Shown here: positions 16,865-26,600 of the stretch, piece after piece
Layout: the number at the start of each line of letters is the position of its first letter
Position numbering within the stretch: position 1 is the stretch's first letter
Source of the DNA: Chitinophagaceae bacterium DXS
GTDB lineage: Bacteria; Bacteroidota; Bacteroidia; Chitinophagales; Chitinophagaceae
NCBI GenBank assembly: GCA_030345135.1
Contig: CP128386.1
Span: 1,573,344 to 1,637,343 of the forward strand
Direction of reading: 5' to 3'
DNA: 64,000 nt
Program-made: the position numbers and the translations under genes
Notes under the pieces: generated by a model
Told to the model about the DNA's origin: nothing
The model's database searches: none
What the model saw: only the letters and a program-made list of their open reading frames with translations

Positions 16865-17761
16865 TTACAAGATATACTCATTGTTATGTGCGGGTTGCAC
16901 AGGCGCAGGAATATCTTTCTCCTGCAAAGCTTGTAGCAGATTAATCTCAATGGTTCGCGTAATGCTGTCCAATGGAATAGCCGGAGCTTTAAGCTCAAAC
17001 GGATTGATGATGTTCATTCCGTTAAGATGCGAAATGTGAAAGACGAAACCTATTGCCCATCCAAAAAAAATGGCTGCGGGCCCAACCTCCTCTGAAATAG
17101 CCATCGTGAGGATAAGCATCAGTAACCAGATAAACAATCGTGTAAAGTAAATATAAGTAGTAGGAAAAACAGTGTTGTTGATGCGCTCCGATTTGCCCAT
17201 CCCCTCACAAAAGTTTTTCAATAATCCGTCGAGACCAAGAAAGCGATATCCATCAATCATCTGTTGGTCGTATAGTCGTCGCAGATCAGCAGCCTGCTCA
17301 TCTATAATAGCATTGGGAATATTTGAATAAGAAGCAACTCTTTCAACTTCATCATCCGGCAGAAATTTTTTGTATTGATTGTCGTTTGTTCTTCGCAGAG
17401 ATGCCTTCAGGGCATATAAAAAACCGATATGCCTCAGAATCATCCGCCGTTGTATCTCCTTATCCCTGTCCTTTTGAACATACTGTAAAATGCTGCGCGA
17501 CCATGATCTTGAATCATTTACCAGGCCGCCCCATATTATCCTTGCTTCCCACCATCTGTCATACGCCTGGTTGTTATTGAAGGCTATAAAAAAGGCTAAT
17601 GCAGTGCCCATTAATGTAGCAAGCGCAACAGGAATGTGCAAGCCAGGCAACAATTTTGTATCAACAAAATATACTATGCCGCACAGGCAAAGCATCAAAA
17701 TATCGATGCGCCAGGTGATTACAAAAAAACGGTAGAGACTTAGGTTTGGTTTTAACAGCAT
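16865..17761 (-). CDS. bestrophin-like anion channel (UPF0187)
   Basis: A 298-residue membrane protein. The family pattern is clear: an N-terminal FFVITWRIDILMLCLCGIVYFV helix, LPGLHIPVALATLMGTALAFFIAFNNNQAYDRWWEARIIWGGLVNDSR (second helix with the channel-neck sequence and the RWWEAR motif), a cytosolic helical region, and the late helices around VFPTTYIYFTRLFIWLLMLILTM. Bacterial bestrophins form pentameric anion or cation channels. No operon partner; the upstream DUF2490 gene is on the same strand, 71 bp away. Confidence 0.9.
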   Translation of the reverse strand: MLLKPNLSLYRFFVITWRIDILMLCLCGIVYFVDTKLLPGLHIPVALATLMGTALAFFIAFNNNQAYDRWWEARIIWGGLVNDSRSWSRSILQYVQKDRDKEIQRRMILRHIGFLYALKASLRRTNDNQYKKFLPDDEVERVASYSNIPNAIIDEQAADLRRLYDQQMIDGYRFLGLDGLLKNFCEGMGKSERINNTVFPTTYIYFTRLFIWLLMLILTMAISEEVGPAAIFFGWAIGFVFHISHLNGMNIINPFELKAPAIPLDSITRTIEINLLQALQEKDIPAPVQPAHNNEYIL

Positions 17762-17832
17762 ATAACGGCCTCAAATTTTGGTACAATAAAATACTCAAAA
17801 TTTCATTTCCCGCCTATTTTACCGGTTAATTT

Positions 17833-18585
17833 CTATAACCTAAGGTATCCTGCAATTTGTAAAATGTGATTATTGATGTTGCTGTTGCGTCCGGCAACAA
17901 ACTGATACATGTAACCTGTTTCTATATCGCATTTGGGAGACAGGCGATAACCTATAGAACCATATGCACGGTTTTGATCAAAAAATTTATTGTTCACTGC
18001 AGAGGCATTGGTTACATTAAAGAATACCTCATCCTGGAGCGAGATAAACATTCCTTTTGTAAACTTAGATGTCTGCCCTAGCGGAAAAATGCTACGTGCA
18101 AAATAGCGAAAACGTTGGGCAAAGACATAGTCTTTCGTCTTGAGCTGCTCATTTACCACTTCGCTCCTGCTAATAAAACGCTGCTCCAGCCTAAGCCGGT
18201 GCTGCAACGAAACAGCCCTTTCTGCAACGGGAAAAGATTGGTTAAAAATATATTGTTCCCATATGCGGTGTTCATTTGCCCAGCCGCTTACTCCATTGAT
18301 CCGTCTAAAATGCCCCACGTATGCATAACCAACCGTTGCAATTTGATTCCTGGCAACCATATAGTTTATACCCGGACGGATGAGAAATGATTGTGCTTCT
18401 TTTATTTTATCAGCACTGCGTAGCTGTCCATCAAAATGAACAGAAAGCTTATTGTTGAGTTTATAAGAACTGAAGAGCGCCAGCCAACCGCTGAAATTGT
18501 TTTGCGATTGTGCGTATAATTTAACACAAGGCAAAAATGAAATGCCGAGAAGGACAAGATAAATTAGTCGAAAGTGCATTTGCAA
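17833..18585 (-). CDS. DUF2490 outer-membrane protein
   Basis: A 250-residue predicted barrel with a signal peptide (MHFRLIYLVLLGISFLPCVKLYAQ; the Met codon at 18579 may be the real start instead of 18585). Alternating strands such as LSVHFDGQLRSADKIKEAQSFLIRPGINY and HRLRLEQRFI are typical of DUF2490, a family of putative outer-membrane proteins of unknown role common in Bacteroidota. It could be co-transcribed with the bestrophin-like gene downstream. It is divergent from the serine hydrolase gene. Confidence 0.8.
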   Translation of the reverse strand: MQMHFRLIYLVLLGISFLPCVKLYAQSQNNFSGWLALFSSYKLNNKLSVHFDGQLRSADKIKEAQSFLIRPGINYMVARNQIATVGYAYVGHFRRINGVSGWANEHRIWEQYIFNQSFPVAERAVSLQHRLRLEQRFISRSEVVNEQLKTKDYVFAQRFRYFARSIFPLGQTSKFTKGMFISLQDEVFFNVTNASAVNNKFFDQNRAYGSIGYRLSPKCDIETGYMYQFVAGRNSNINNHILQIAGYLRL

Positions 18586-18715
18586 GGTTTTGTCTGCAGC
18601 AAAAAAAAGGCATTCAACCTGAACCGCAAAAAAGCATGCATTTGTTACGATTTTTTTAGATTTTCTTAAACAGAATGTTTGATAAATTGTTTAAGCATTA
18701 AATAGCGAACGGCGT

Positions 18716-19534
18716 ATGATGGAAAAATTTGCATGGGAATACGATGGGGTTAACTTTTCAGGAACAAAGTGGATACCACAGCAATTCAGCACTGTTATTG
18801 TTTTAGTACATGGAATTGGAGAACATATTGAACGGTACAGCGATGTTGCTGATTTTTTTACAAAGAATGATTTTGCTGTTGTTGGGATAGATCATTACGG
18901 CCATGGCAGGTCAGACGGCGCAAGAGGTTCCACAAAAGGCTATGAATTTTACCTCAATTACATAGCGACTTTCATCGGATATGTCAAACAAGCATGGCAG
19001 AAGCCGGTTGTGTTGTACGGCCACAGTATGGGTGGCGGTATAGCAACAGCTTTCGTATTGAAAAGACACCCGGATATAGAAGCTGTTATCATATCATCCC
19101 CGGCTTTGGTTTTAGCCAGAAAGACGCCGCCTTTGCTGATGTTGATGCTTGGCATAATTAACAGAATAGCTCCGTCTCTAAGACTAAAACAAGATCTTGA
19201 TATCAATAAGATTTCACACGACAAAAAACAGGTAGAAACATTCATTAAAGACCCGTTAAGGCATGACAGGATAAGTATAAGGCTTGCATATGACATGATA
19301 AAAAACGGTGAATGGTCCATTAAACATGCAGGCGATTTGCAGATTCCGGCCTTACTGATCCATGGAGATCATGATGTATTCACCAACGTAGAGGGTTCCC
19401 GGACTTTCGCCAAAAATGCACCCCGGGAGCTGCTTACATACAAAGAGTGGAAAGGCGGCTACCACGAATTGCACAATGAGCCTGAAAGAATGCAGGTACT
19501 CCAGATAATACTTGAGTGGCTGCATCAATTGTAG
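18716..19534 (+). CDS. alpha/beta hydrolase, monoacylglycerol-lipase-like
   Basis: A 272-residue soluble hydrolase. The nucleophile elbow is GHSMGG with Ser104. The oxyanion region reads LVHGIGEHIERYSDVADFF and is followed by DHYGHGRSDGARG, both features of monoglyceride lipases (Hydrolase_4 family). The acid and His are likely the Asp in HGDHDVF and the His in GGYHELHNEPE. It probably cleaves monoacylglycerols or lysophospholipids. No signal peptide. Two adjacent ATG codons at 18716/18719. Confidence 0.88.
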   Translation: MMEKFAWEYDGVNFSGTKWIPQQFSTVIVLVHGIGEHIERYSDVADFFTKNDFAVVGIDHYGHGRSDGARGSTKGYEFYLNYIATFIGYVKQAWQKPVVLYGHSMGGGIATAFVLKRHPDIEAVIISSPALVLARKTPPLLMLMLGIINRIAPSLRLKQDLDINKISHDKKQVETFIKDPLRHDRISIRLAYDMIKNGEWSIKHAGDLQIPALLIHGDHDVFTNVEGSRTFAKNAPRELLTYKEWKGGYHELHNEPERMQVLQIILEWLHQL

Positions 19535-19582
19535 CTTTTATATGTCGGAAAAAAATGGTAACTTATCTGTATTCTTAAACCT

Positions 19583-19806
19583 TTGAAAAAACAAGTTATG
19601 ACCAAGGCACAGACGGGAATATTTTTGAAGGCCCCCCGGAGAAATTAAGAGAAGAATGGTCCTTAACGCGCCGTATGCAAGGCACACAATATGGCCAGGG
19701 ATTTGCAGGAATATTAACAGCAAGTAAAGGCATTGTGAAAAAGTCAGCGGGTAAGCCAACGGCACCAAAATCAAAAACATCAGTTAAAAAAAAGAAAGCT
19801 AAATAA
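19583..19806 (+). pseudogene. small Lys-tailed protein gene, apparently frameshifted
   Basis: One frame is open from 19579 to a TAA at 19804-19806 and reads as protein (GTDGNIFEGPPEKLREEW, then RMQGTQYGQGFAGILTASKG and a Lys/Ala/Pro tail ending VKKKKAK). It has no ATG, GTG or TTG start before an internal ATG at 19675, which would give only 43 residues. A TTG at 19583 followed by six A would reach this frame if the run held seven A, giving MKKTSYDQGTDGN. Alternatively a slip in the C6 run at 19632-19637 would join the ATG at 19598. Decay, sequencing error or a short product from 19675 are all possible. Confidence 0.4.
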
Positions 19807-19862
19807 CATTTACTCCGGTATTCAAAAATGGTACATCTATTGCTTAATTAGTTGCAAAATAA

Positions 19863-20054
19863 ATGCGAATGAAGAAAATTATAATTACCGCTGCTTTGGT
19901 TGGCGCTGCTACGGCTGCATTTATACTCTACATGAAAAACCGGTATATTGCGCCCTTTACCGGCGATGAAGAATATTTTGATGAGGATGATGAACACAAA
20001 ACCATGTTTAACTTTTATGGCTGGCCGGTGAAGACGATAGATGAACTTGGATAA
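19863..20054 (+). CDS. small single-helix membrane protein
   Basis: A 63-residue protein with one N-terminal hydrophobic segment (IIITAALVGAATAAFILYM, about residues 6-24), then a very acidic stretch (GDEEYFDEDDEHK) and a short tail NFYGWPVKTIDELG. Family not recognised. It overlaps the start of the next small gene by 14 nt in another frame, which suggests coupled translation. Likely anchored in the inner membrane with its acidic part outside or inside; orientation is unclear. Confidence 0.6.
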   Translation: MRMKKIIITAALVGAATAAFILYMKNRYIAPFTGDEEYFDEDDEHKTMFNFYGWPVKTIDELG

Positions 20055-20292
20055 ACAATTTTTACAGATGGAAGACTTACTGATTAATGTAACAGAAATT
20101 GAAGAATGGCAGACCATAGGTGATGAAAGTTCATTAAACCGCCTGTTTAAAAAAGCACGAGTCCATGCAATTGGGGGTGGAACAATTATTTTAATCAGAA
20201 AGAATAAAGATGGGTCGAGTTATGCCTTCGATAAGCTTAGCAATGAAGCCGACCTGGAAGAATACCGCAAAAAAGTCTACAAGTATATTTGA
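20041..20292 (+). CDS. small hypothetical protein, 83 residues
   Basis: A soluble, mixed alpha/beta-looking protein with a central HAIGGGTIILIRKNKDGSSYAFD strand pair and a C-terminal helix ending EEYRKKVYKYI. Family not recognised. An internal ATG at 20068 is an alternative start that removes the 14-nt overlap with the preceding gene. The last 43 bp of the gene recur, degenerate, at 20489-20530, evidence of a local duplication. Confidence 0.6.
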   Translation: MNLDKQFLQMEDLLINVTEIEEWQTIGDESSLNRLFKKARVHAIGGGTIILIRKNKDGSSYAFDKLSNEADLEEYRKKVYKYI

Positions 20293-20630
20293 GTTATATT
20301 ATACGTAATACGTTGTACGTAGCTGTTCAGTTTTGCATTTCTATCCTATTCATGGCAACGTAATATTTTTCGGGTACTGTATAAAACGTAGAACTTACAA
20401 CGTACAACTACCCGCCAGCACAAATACCCACCACGTTATATTGGTTCGATAAGTAAAATTATTTTTGCCACTTGTTTATTGCATACCAGCCGACCTGGAA
20501 GAATACCGCAAAAAGTCTACAAGTATATTTAGGTTGTACGTGATACGTTTTACGTTATAAGTTGCTGTTCAGTTTTGGAATTCGTAAACAAACACGTACA
20601 ACGTATAACGTAGAACTTACAACGTACAAC
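20293..20630. repeat. decayed tandem duplication plus TACGTTA word arrays
   Basis: This gap holds two spacers of ACGTTGTACGTAATACG words. Between them, 20413-20491 copies the part of the permease gene at 20728-20805, and 20489-20530 copies the end of the small gene at 20248-20290 with one A lost. So the order is gene end, spacer, permease piece, gene-end piece, spacer, permease. No functional gene. Confidence 0.85.
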
Positions 20631-23015
20631 TCATTCCGTTCTCAGGCTCTTAACAGGATTTTCAACTGCAGCCTTTACAGCCTGGAAGCTGATCGTTATA
20701 AAAACAATAAGCAACGAGCCTATACCGGCCAGCACAAATACCCACCACGTTATATTGGTTCGATAAGCAAAATCATTCAGCCATTTGTTCATTGCATACC
20801 AGCCCACCGGTGAAGCAATCAGAAACGCAATGAAAACGAGTTTGATAAAGTCCATTGAAAGCAGCCCGACAATATTTGAAACGCTTGCTCCAAGCACTTT
20901 TCTTACCCCTATCTCTTTTGTGCGCTGAATGGTGCTATAAGACGCAAGCCCCAACAATCCGAGACATGATATAAAAATGGTCAGTATGGCAAAATTGAAA
21001 AACAGACTTCCAAATTTATTTTCTGCCTGGTATTGCTGATTAAGATATTCATCAAGGAAATTGTATTCAAACGGTCTGTTAGGAATGATATGGTTCCAGC
21101 TTTTTTCAATCGCTTTTACGGTTTGTTTGATATTAGCTGTGGCTATTTTTATAGATATCGTTCCAAATGATCCGGGTTCTATGCGCATTGTCAGCGGCTG
21201 GATATCCTGTTGCAGTGATTTATAATTAAAGTTTTTCAGCACGCCAATAATCACACCCTGTCTGCCCCACTGATCAAACTTTCTACCCACTGCTTCCTGA
21301 GGTGTTGCATAACCGAGAATCCTTGCCGCGCTCTCATTAATCACCATCGCCTTTGTTGAATCAGTAGGGTACTCTTTTGAAAATGCCCTTCCCGCAACCA
21401 CTTTCAATTTGTATTGGTCGATGTAATTGAAGTCCACGAAATACAGATTCAGGTTGGTCTTCTGCATTTCGCCGGTTTTGTTTTCAACCTGGGAATAAGC
21501 AGATGTATGATCACTGCCCGGCACACTGGAAGAATAAGTGCTGGATATAACGCCCGGTATTGATGCCAAAGATTGTTTGAATGCATCTTTGTTCTTATCA
21601 TAATTAGTATTGATGATCATTTCCTGATCCTTGCTAAAGCCGAGATCGCGATTGCGCATATAACTCAGTTGCTTGTAAACAACGATGGTACTAACTATTA
21701 AGACAATGGAAATAGTAAACTGAAAAACAACAAGACTTTTCCTTAACGTAACACCCTTTGTGCCGGTAGAGAAACGGCCCTTTAACACACTGATCGGTCT
21801 GAATGATGATAATACCAACGATGGATAAAAACCTGCAATAAACCCAATCACAATTGCCAGCACAAATAAGATCAGAATATTACTGTAATCGCTAAAAACA
21901 TTTGTGCTTATTGTTTTGCCGGCCAAATGATTAAACAAAGGCATTAGCAACTGACACAATAAAACCGACAATACAAATGCAATCATGCAGATAATAATCG
22001 ACTCCCCTAAAAACTGTTTTGTCAGTTGATACCTGGCCGCTCCGACTACTTTACGTATGCCCACTTCTTTTGCACGCTCGGCACTTCTTGCCGTTGTCAG
22101 ATTAATAAAATTTATACAGGCGATAAGCAGAATGAAAATAGCAACGATTGAAAAAATATTTACGTTGCTGATACTTCCTGATACAAACCCATCGCGTTTT
22201 GATTTCAGATAAACATCGCGCAAAGGCTCCAGCGTTAACGTCTCAAACATCTGCAGTTTTTTGCTTTCTTCACCATGATGAAATTCCATAAACGCCGGAA
22301 GTTTCTTTTCGAATGCTTTCGCGTCTACATGAGGTTTTAGTAAGAGATAGGTGTAATAATTATGATTGGTCCATTCACTGTCTGAAGTTGGATAGCCATA
22401 GATCTGCCTGAATGAAGACATGGAGACCAGCATATCTGCTTTTATCTGGGAATTTTCGGGAATATCTTTCATTACCCCTGTAATGGTCGCGTTTATGGCT
22501 GCACCAGTGAGCAATATTTGCTGGCCTAACGGATTCGCCTTATTGAAGTATTTTTTGGCGAGCGATTCAGACATTATAACACTCATCGGTTCGGTAAGTG
22601 CTGTCTTCTTGTTGCCGGCTATAAGCTTAAAATCAAATACGTTGAAGAGGGTCGAATCTGCCAGAACAACTTTTTTCTCCTGGAATTTCATTTCACCTTT
22701 TCTTATCAGAAATTCATCGCGCGTTACGCGTACCGCATCTTCCACCTCGGGAAAATCCTTTTTTACATTGATGGCAATCGGAGTGGTTGTCATTCCGGTC
22801 CTGATCGTTTCCGTAGGTGTCTTCACATCTGTAACAACCCGGTAAATACGATCAGCTTTTGAATGAAAATTATCATAGCTTTTTTCAAAGCTTACATAAA
22901 TAAATATCAGGAACGCGGACGTCATTCCAACAGCCAGTCCCATGATATTAATGAACGAAAATATTTTATGCCTTGAAAGATTTCTGAAAGCAGTTTTCAG
23001 GTAGTTTTTTAGCAT
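20631..23015 (-). CDS. FtsX/MacB-type ABC transporter permease
   Basis: A 794-residue protein with the Bacteroidota double-FtsX layout. It starts MLKNYLKTAFRNLSRHKIFSFINIMGLAVGMTSAF, with the first helix at about 19-41. A MacB-like periplasmic domain (about 45-270) is followed by three helices (about 280-400) containing TTARSAERAKEVGIRKVVGA. A further helix near 430 leads into a second periplasmic domain, then three C-terminal helices with TIQRTKEIGVRKVLGAS. No ATPase gene lies next to it, so it is an orphan permease. Homologs are often regulated under envelope stress or export peptides; the substrate is unknown. Confidence 0.9.
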   Translation of the reverse strand: MLKNYLKTAFRNLSRHKIFSFINIMGLAVGMTSAFLIFIYVSFEKSYDNFHSKADRIYRVVTDVKTPTETIRTGMTTTPIAINVKKDFPEVEDAVRVTRDEFLIRKGEMKFQEKKVVLADSTLFNVFDFKLIAGNKKTALTEPMSVIMSESLAKKYFNKANPLGQQILLTGAAINATITGVMKDIPENSQIKADMLVSMSSFRQIYGYPTSDSEWTNHNYYTYLLLKPHVDAKAFEKKLPAFMEFHHGEESKKLQMFETLTLEPLRDVYLKSKRDGFVSGSISNVNIFSIVAIFILLIACINFINLTTARSAERAKEVGIRKVVGAARYQLTKQFLGESIIICMIAFVLSVLLCQLLMPLFNHLAGKTISTNVFSDYSNILILFVLAIVIGFIAGFYPSLVLSSFRPISVLKGRFSTGTKGVTLRKSLVVFQFTISIVLIVSTIVVYKQLSYMRNRDLGFSKDQEMIINTNYDKNKDAFKQSLASIPGVISSTYSSSVPGSDHTSAYSQVENKTGEMQKTNLNLYFVDFNYIDQYKLKVVAGRAFSKEYPTDSTKAMVINESAARILGYATPQEAVGRKFDQWGRQGVIIGVLKNFNYKSLQQDIQPLTMRIEPGSFGTISIKIATANIKQTVKAIEKSWNHIIPNRPFEYNFLDEYLNQQYQAENKFGSLFFNFAILTIFISCLGLLGLASYSTIQRTKEIGVRKVLGASVSNIVGLLSMDFIKLVFIAFLIASPVGWYAMNKWLNDFAYRTNITWWVFVLAGIGSLLIVFITISFQAVKAAVENPVKSLRTE

Positions 23016-23181
23016 GGTCTGTAATTTACTTATTAAGCTTAATTGCCACCGGCGTAAAAAGCTACCAAGTAAATGCCATTCTTATATCTACTTCAATTTC
23101 AATTTATTGAATCAATTTAAAACAATAAAACCGTGCGCTTTTGATACAACTAATGTCCGCTAATGATTGCCTGAAGAACAG

Positions 23182-23386
23182 TGTCATTTAGTTAAGGATG
23201 ATTCGCTGGTGTTGCTCCGTAGGAGCATCCCGTTTGTAGAAAGAAAAAAATAGATCACTCAAGCTCCGTTAGGAGCTACCTGACAAGCGTCACAGGAGGC
23301 TCCGCTGGAGTCCGACGATATTTTAAAATCCTGATTTTCAAACAGGAAGCTCCGCTGGAGCTTTATATGCTCTTAACTAAATGACA
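23182..23386. mobile_element. MITE-like element with 15-bp terminal inverted repeats, copy 1
   Basis: TGTCATTTAGTTAAG (23182-23196) and its exact reverse complement (23372-23386) bound a 205-bp segment made of hairpin modules: GCTCCGTAGGAGC, GCTCCGTTAGGAGC, GGCTCCGCTGGAGTCC and AGCTCCGCTGGAGCT. About 175 bp are repeated in the opposite orientation at 57980-58150. There is no coding capacity. The word GCCTGAAG occurs just outside both ends (23169 and 23390). Confidence 0.75.
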
Positions 23387-23412
23387 TCGGCCTGAAGCCA
23401 ACAGATTTTTAA

Positions 23413-23445
23413 TAAAAAAACCGCAGATGCAAAAGCAAGCTGCGG
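23413..23445 (-). terminator. intrinsic terminator for the GloVer-repeat gene
   Basis: On the minus strand CCGCAG and CTGCGG (plus coordinates 23440-23445 and 23421-23426) form a stem with an inner TGC/GCA pairing, followed by seven T. It lies about 180 bp after the stop of the secreted repeat protein gene. Confidence 0.7.
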
Positions 23446-23477
23446 CTGAAAAAACCAAAACCACCGACGTTTATTTT

Positions 23478-23626
23478 AAGTTGTAAGTTGTACGTTATAC
23501 GTTATACGTTTTACGTTATATGTTGCAGATCAATTTTTCATCTTCGTTAGTCCAACCTTTCAACATATGACCTCCTACCTTTCGCTACCATAAACGTATA
23601 ACGTATAACTTACGACGTACAACTTC
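23478..23626. repeat. paired inverse arrays of TACGTTA words
   Basis: The left arm (23478-23522) reads GTTGTACGTTATACGTT variants; the right arm (23591-23626) carries AACGTATAACGTATAAC, its reverse complement. A unique core of about 70 bp lies between them. The same words fill the gap at 20293-20630. Confidence 0.8.
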
Positions 23627-23627
23627 T

Positions 23628-26600
23628 CTATCCTTTCGTAAACTGTATTGCCTTTGTAACCTTTTTACTTTGTACCTGAATGAAATAGTTACCGGACTTC
23701 AAACCTGACACGTCAAGTTGTATATTGTTCTTACCATCGGCATTGTATTTTGTCTTACTTAGCACTACACCTTTCATATCAACAACTGATACTACAATGT
23801 CTTCCATTGCTGTATTTATTTTCAGGTTGATAAGAGATGTTGCCGGATTAGGAAAAACAACAGCCTTTATTTCAGTTTCTTCCGGCTGCAGCTGTTCTTC
23901 ACTTATGGCCCGCATTGCGGTTACCGCAGCGGCTTTCACTGTAACAGTAATTGTTTCCTCATCATACAAGGCAGGTGATCCATTATCTGTAACCCTTACT
24001 TTGAATGTAAAGTTGCCTATAGCAGCCGGCTTCCATGAAAACGCCCCGGTAGTTGAATTAATGGTTGCCCCGGAAGGTGCTCCTATTAAAGAGTAAGTAA
24101 GGATTTGGCCAGCATCCGGATCTGTGCCTTTTGCAGTAAATGTGAGCGTAGTATTTACCACCACCGATTTGGCTCCAATAGCAGCCAGTACAGGCGTATC
24201 CGGAACGGGTGTTACAGTAACGCTTACAATAGCTGCCGGAGATGTAAGACAGCCAACACTAACTGTAAAAGAAAACTGATCAGCGCCTGCGTAGTTTGCG
24301 TTAGGTGTGTATGTACGGTTTGCACCTGTGCCACTTATTTTGCCGCGTGCGGGATTAGCCGCTATATTAAAGGTTAACGGAGAACCGCCAGATCCGGTTA
24401 ATGTTACTGCTTTTGCCTTGTCCTCTGCAGTAGTAATAGATTGTGCATTTGCCACCAGGTTATTAATTGGCGCAGGTATTAAACCACCGGTCGGCGCACC
24501 GCCATCTGTAACCATGTTAAAATGTCTGAGTATGGTATAAGTACCTGCTGTGGTTATTTTAAACAAAGTGCCGGCACCGTATGTTCCGCCGCTGCTGGTC
24601 ATTCCGTATAAGTTGTTGTCGGTACCAATCAACAATGTTCCTTTCGGAAATCTGCCATCGGTGGCGTTGTTGAGGTGTTTAAGCGTTTTGAATGTTCCTG
24701 TGGCCGAAATTTTAAAGATCGTGCCGCCACTGTAAGTGCCACCACTGCTTGTTGTGCCATAAAAATTACCATCAGAATGTAATACCAGGCTTCCTGCAGG
24801 TGCTGCACCATCTGTTGTACTCACCAGCGCGCGTAGTATTGTAAAAGTTCCTGAGGTAGTTATTTTAAATATTTTCGGATTGTTCAGCGTCATCCCATAC
24901 AGCGCTCCATCTGCGCCTTTTACGAGATTACCTTCGGGATTGGCTCCGTCATCGGCACTTTTTAAGTGCCTTAATACAGTAAAGGTTCCTGTAGTGGTTA
25001 TTTTGAAGATAGTGCCGCCTCCGTTAGTTCCGCCAGAATTAGTCATACCGTAAAGATTTCCGTCCGGAAGCTGAACCAGGCTGCCCTGCGGGTAACCGCC
25101 GTCTGTAGGGCTATTCAGATGACGGATCACTGTATAACTGCCTGTTGGTGTGATCTTAAAAATGGTACCGTGTCCGCTGGTTCCTCCTTCAGATGCCATG
25201 CCATAAAAATTGCCATCGGTAGCTTGTATAAGACTTCCTTTGGGTAATCCGCCATTTACATTGCGGTTGAAAGAAAATAACGTAGTGGTCTTGCCGCCGC
25301 ATATTTTAAATATCGCACCGTAGTTATAGGCACCACCTGTACTGTTTGTTCCATAGTAAGCACTATCTTTTCCTTTTACCATTGTTTCCAGTGGTGCATT
25401 GCCTGTAGCGGCTCCCCAAAACGAAGCCAGCACTGTAAGGGCACCTGCGGTAGTTACTTTAAAGGCCGTACCGAACAAACCGGGGCCTGCTGTGCTTGTC
25501 ATACCATACAGGTTACCATCATCGCCCCTGGCCAGGCCGCCATTGGCAGTAGTACCTTCGGTTGTTGCGACAAAAGAATGCAGCACCGTATATGTGCCGG
25601 TAGTAGAAATTTTGTAAACTGTTCCGGCAGTGTTTAAGCCTCCGGTTCTGTTAAGTCCATACAAAAAACCATCCGTATTTTGCATCAGGTTGCCATAAGG
25701 AACACCACCATCTTTTGATGATGCCAGGTGTCGCAATACCGTGTATACACCCGCAGTTGTTAATTTGAAAATTGTACCGTTGCCATAGGTTCCGCCGCCG
25801 TAACAATTTCCATAAAAATTACCATCAGATCCTACGATAAGATCACTTTGCGGATAGCCTCCATCTGTTGCGGAATTCAGATGTCTAACAACAGCAAATG
25901 ATGCACCGGAGGGCGCAATTTTAAATATTGTGCCATAATTGTAGGTGCCTCCCCAATAGGTAAGACCATACAGATTACCATCCTTGCCTTCTGTAAGACT
26001 GCCATAGGAATTGCCGCCATCTGTAGTCTTGTTCAGTGAACGGAGTAAAGTAAATGCACCAGCTGGAGTTATTTTAAAAATTGTTCCATAGCCATTCGCG
26101 CCACCACCGTATGTGAGGCCGTAAAAGTTACCGTCCTTTGCCTGTACAAGATGCCCCTTAGGATTTGCTCCGTCTGTGGCGTATGCGAAATGTCTCAGAA
26201 CAGTAAATACACTGCCATCTGTGGAGATCTTAAAAATAGTACCATAGGAGTTTGTTCCTCCGGCACTGGTTACACCATACAAAAAGCCATCAGTTCCCTT
26301 TATTAGTTCTCCGTTGGGAGAAGATCCATCCTGTGCCGGGTTAAGCTGTCTCAGTATGGTAATTTCACCAACCGGCGTCATCCTGAAAATAGTTCCTCCG
26401 GAAAATGTGCCTCCGGTACTTGTCATGCCGTAAAAATTACCATCATTGCCTTTCAGCAAGTCACCATTGGGCGTTTTCCCCCAATCAGCAAAGCCGCTAA
26501 TAATACCGAAGCTGGTTCCATTTGTTTTGATTGTAAAAGCAGTGCCTCTTCCCGCGGGTCCACCATTTGAAGTTAATCCTGCCATAACCTCCTGCGCATG

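Noticed and set aside
19538-19780. 80-residue minus-strand frame after the hydrolase gene
   Set aside because: It is antisense to the better-supported Lys-tailed plus-strand frame and shows no family feature.
20631-23015. Peptide-based or antimicrobial resistance ABC system
   Set aside because: Only the permease is present; no ATPase or regulator gene lies next to it, so no such system can be claimed.
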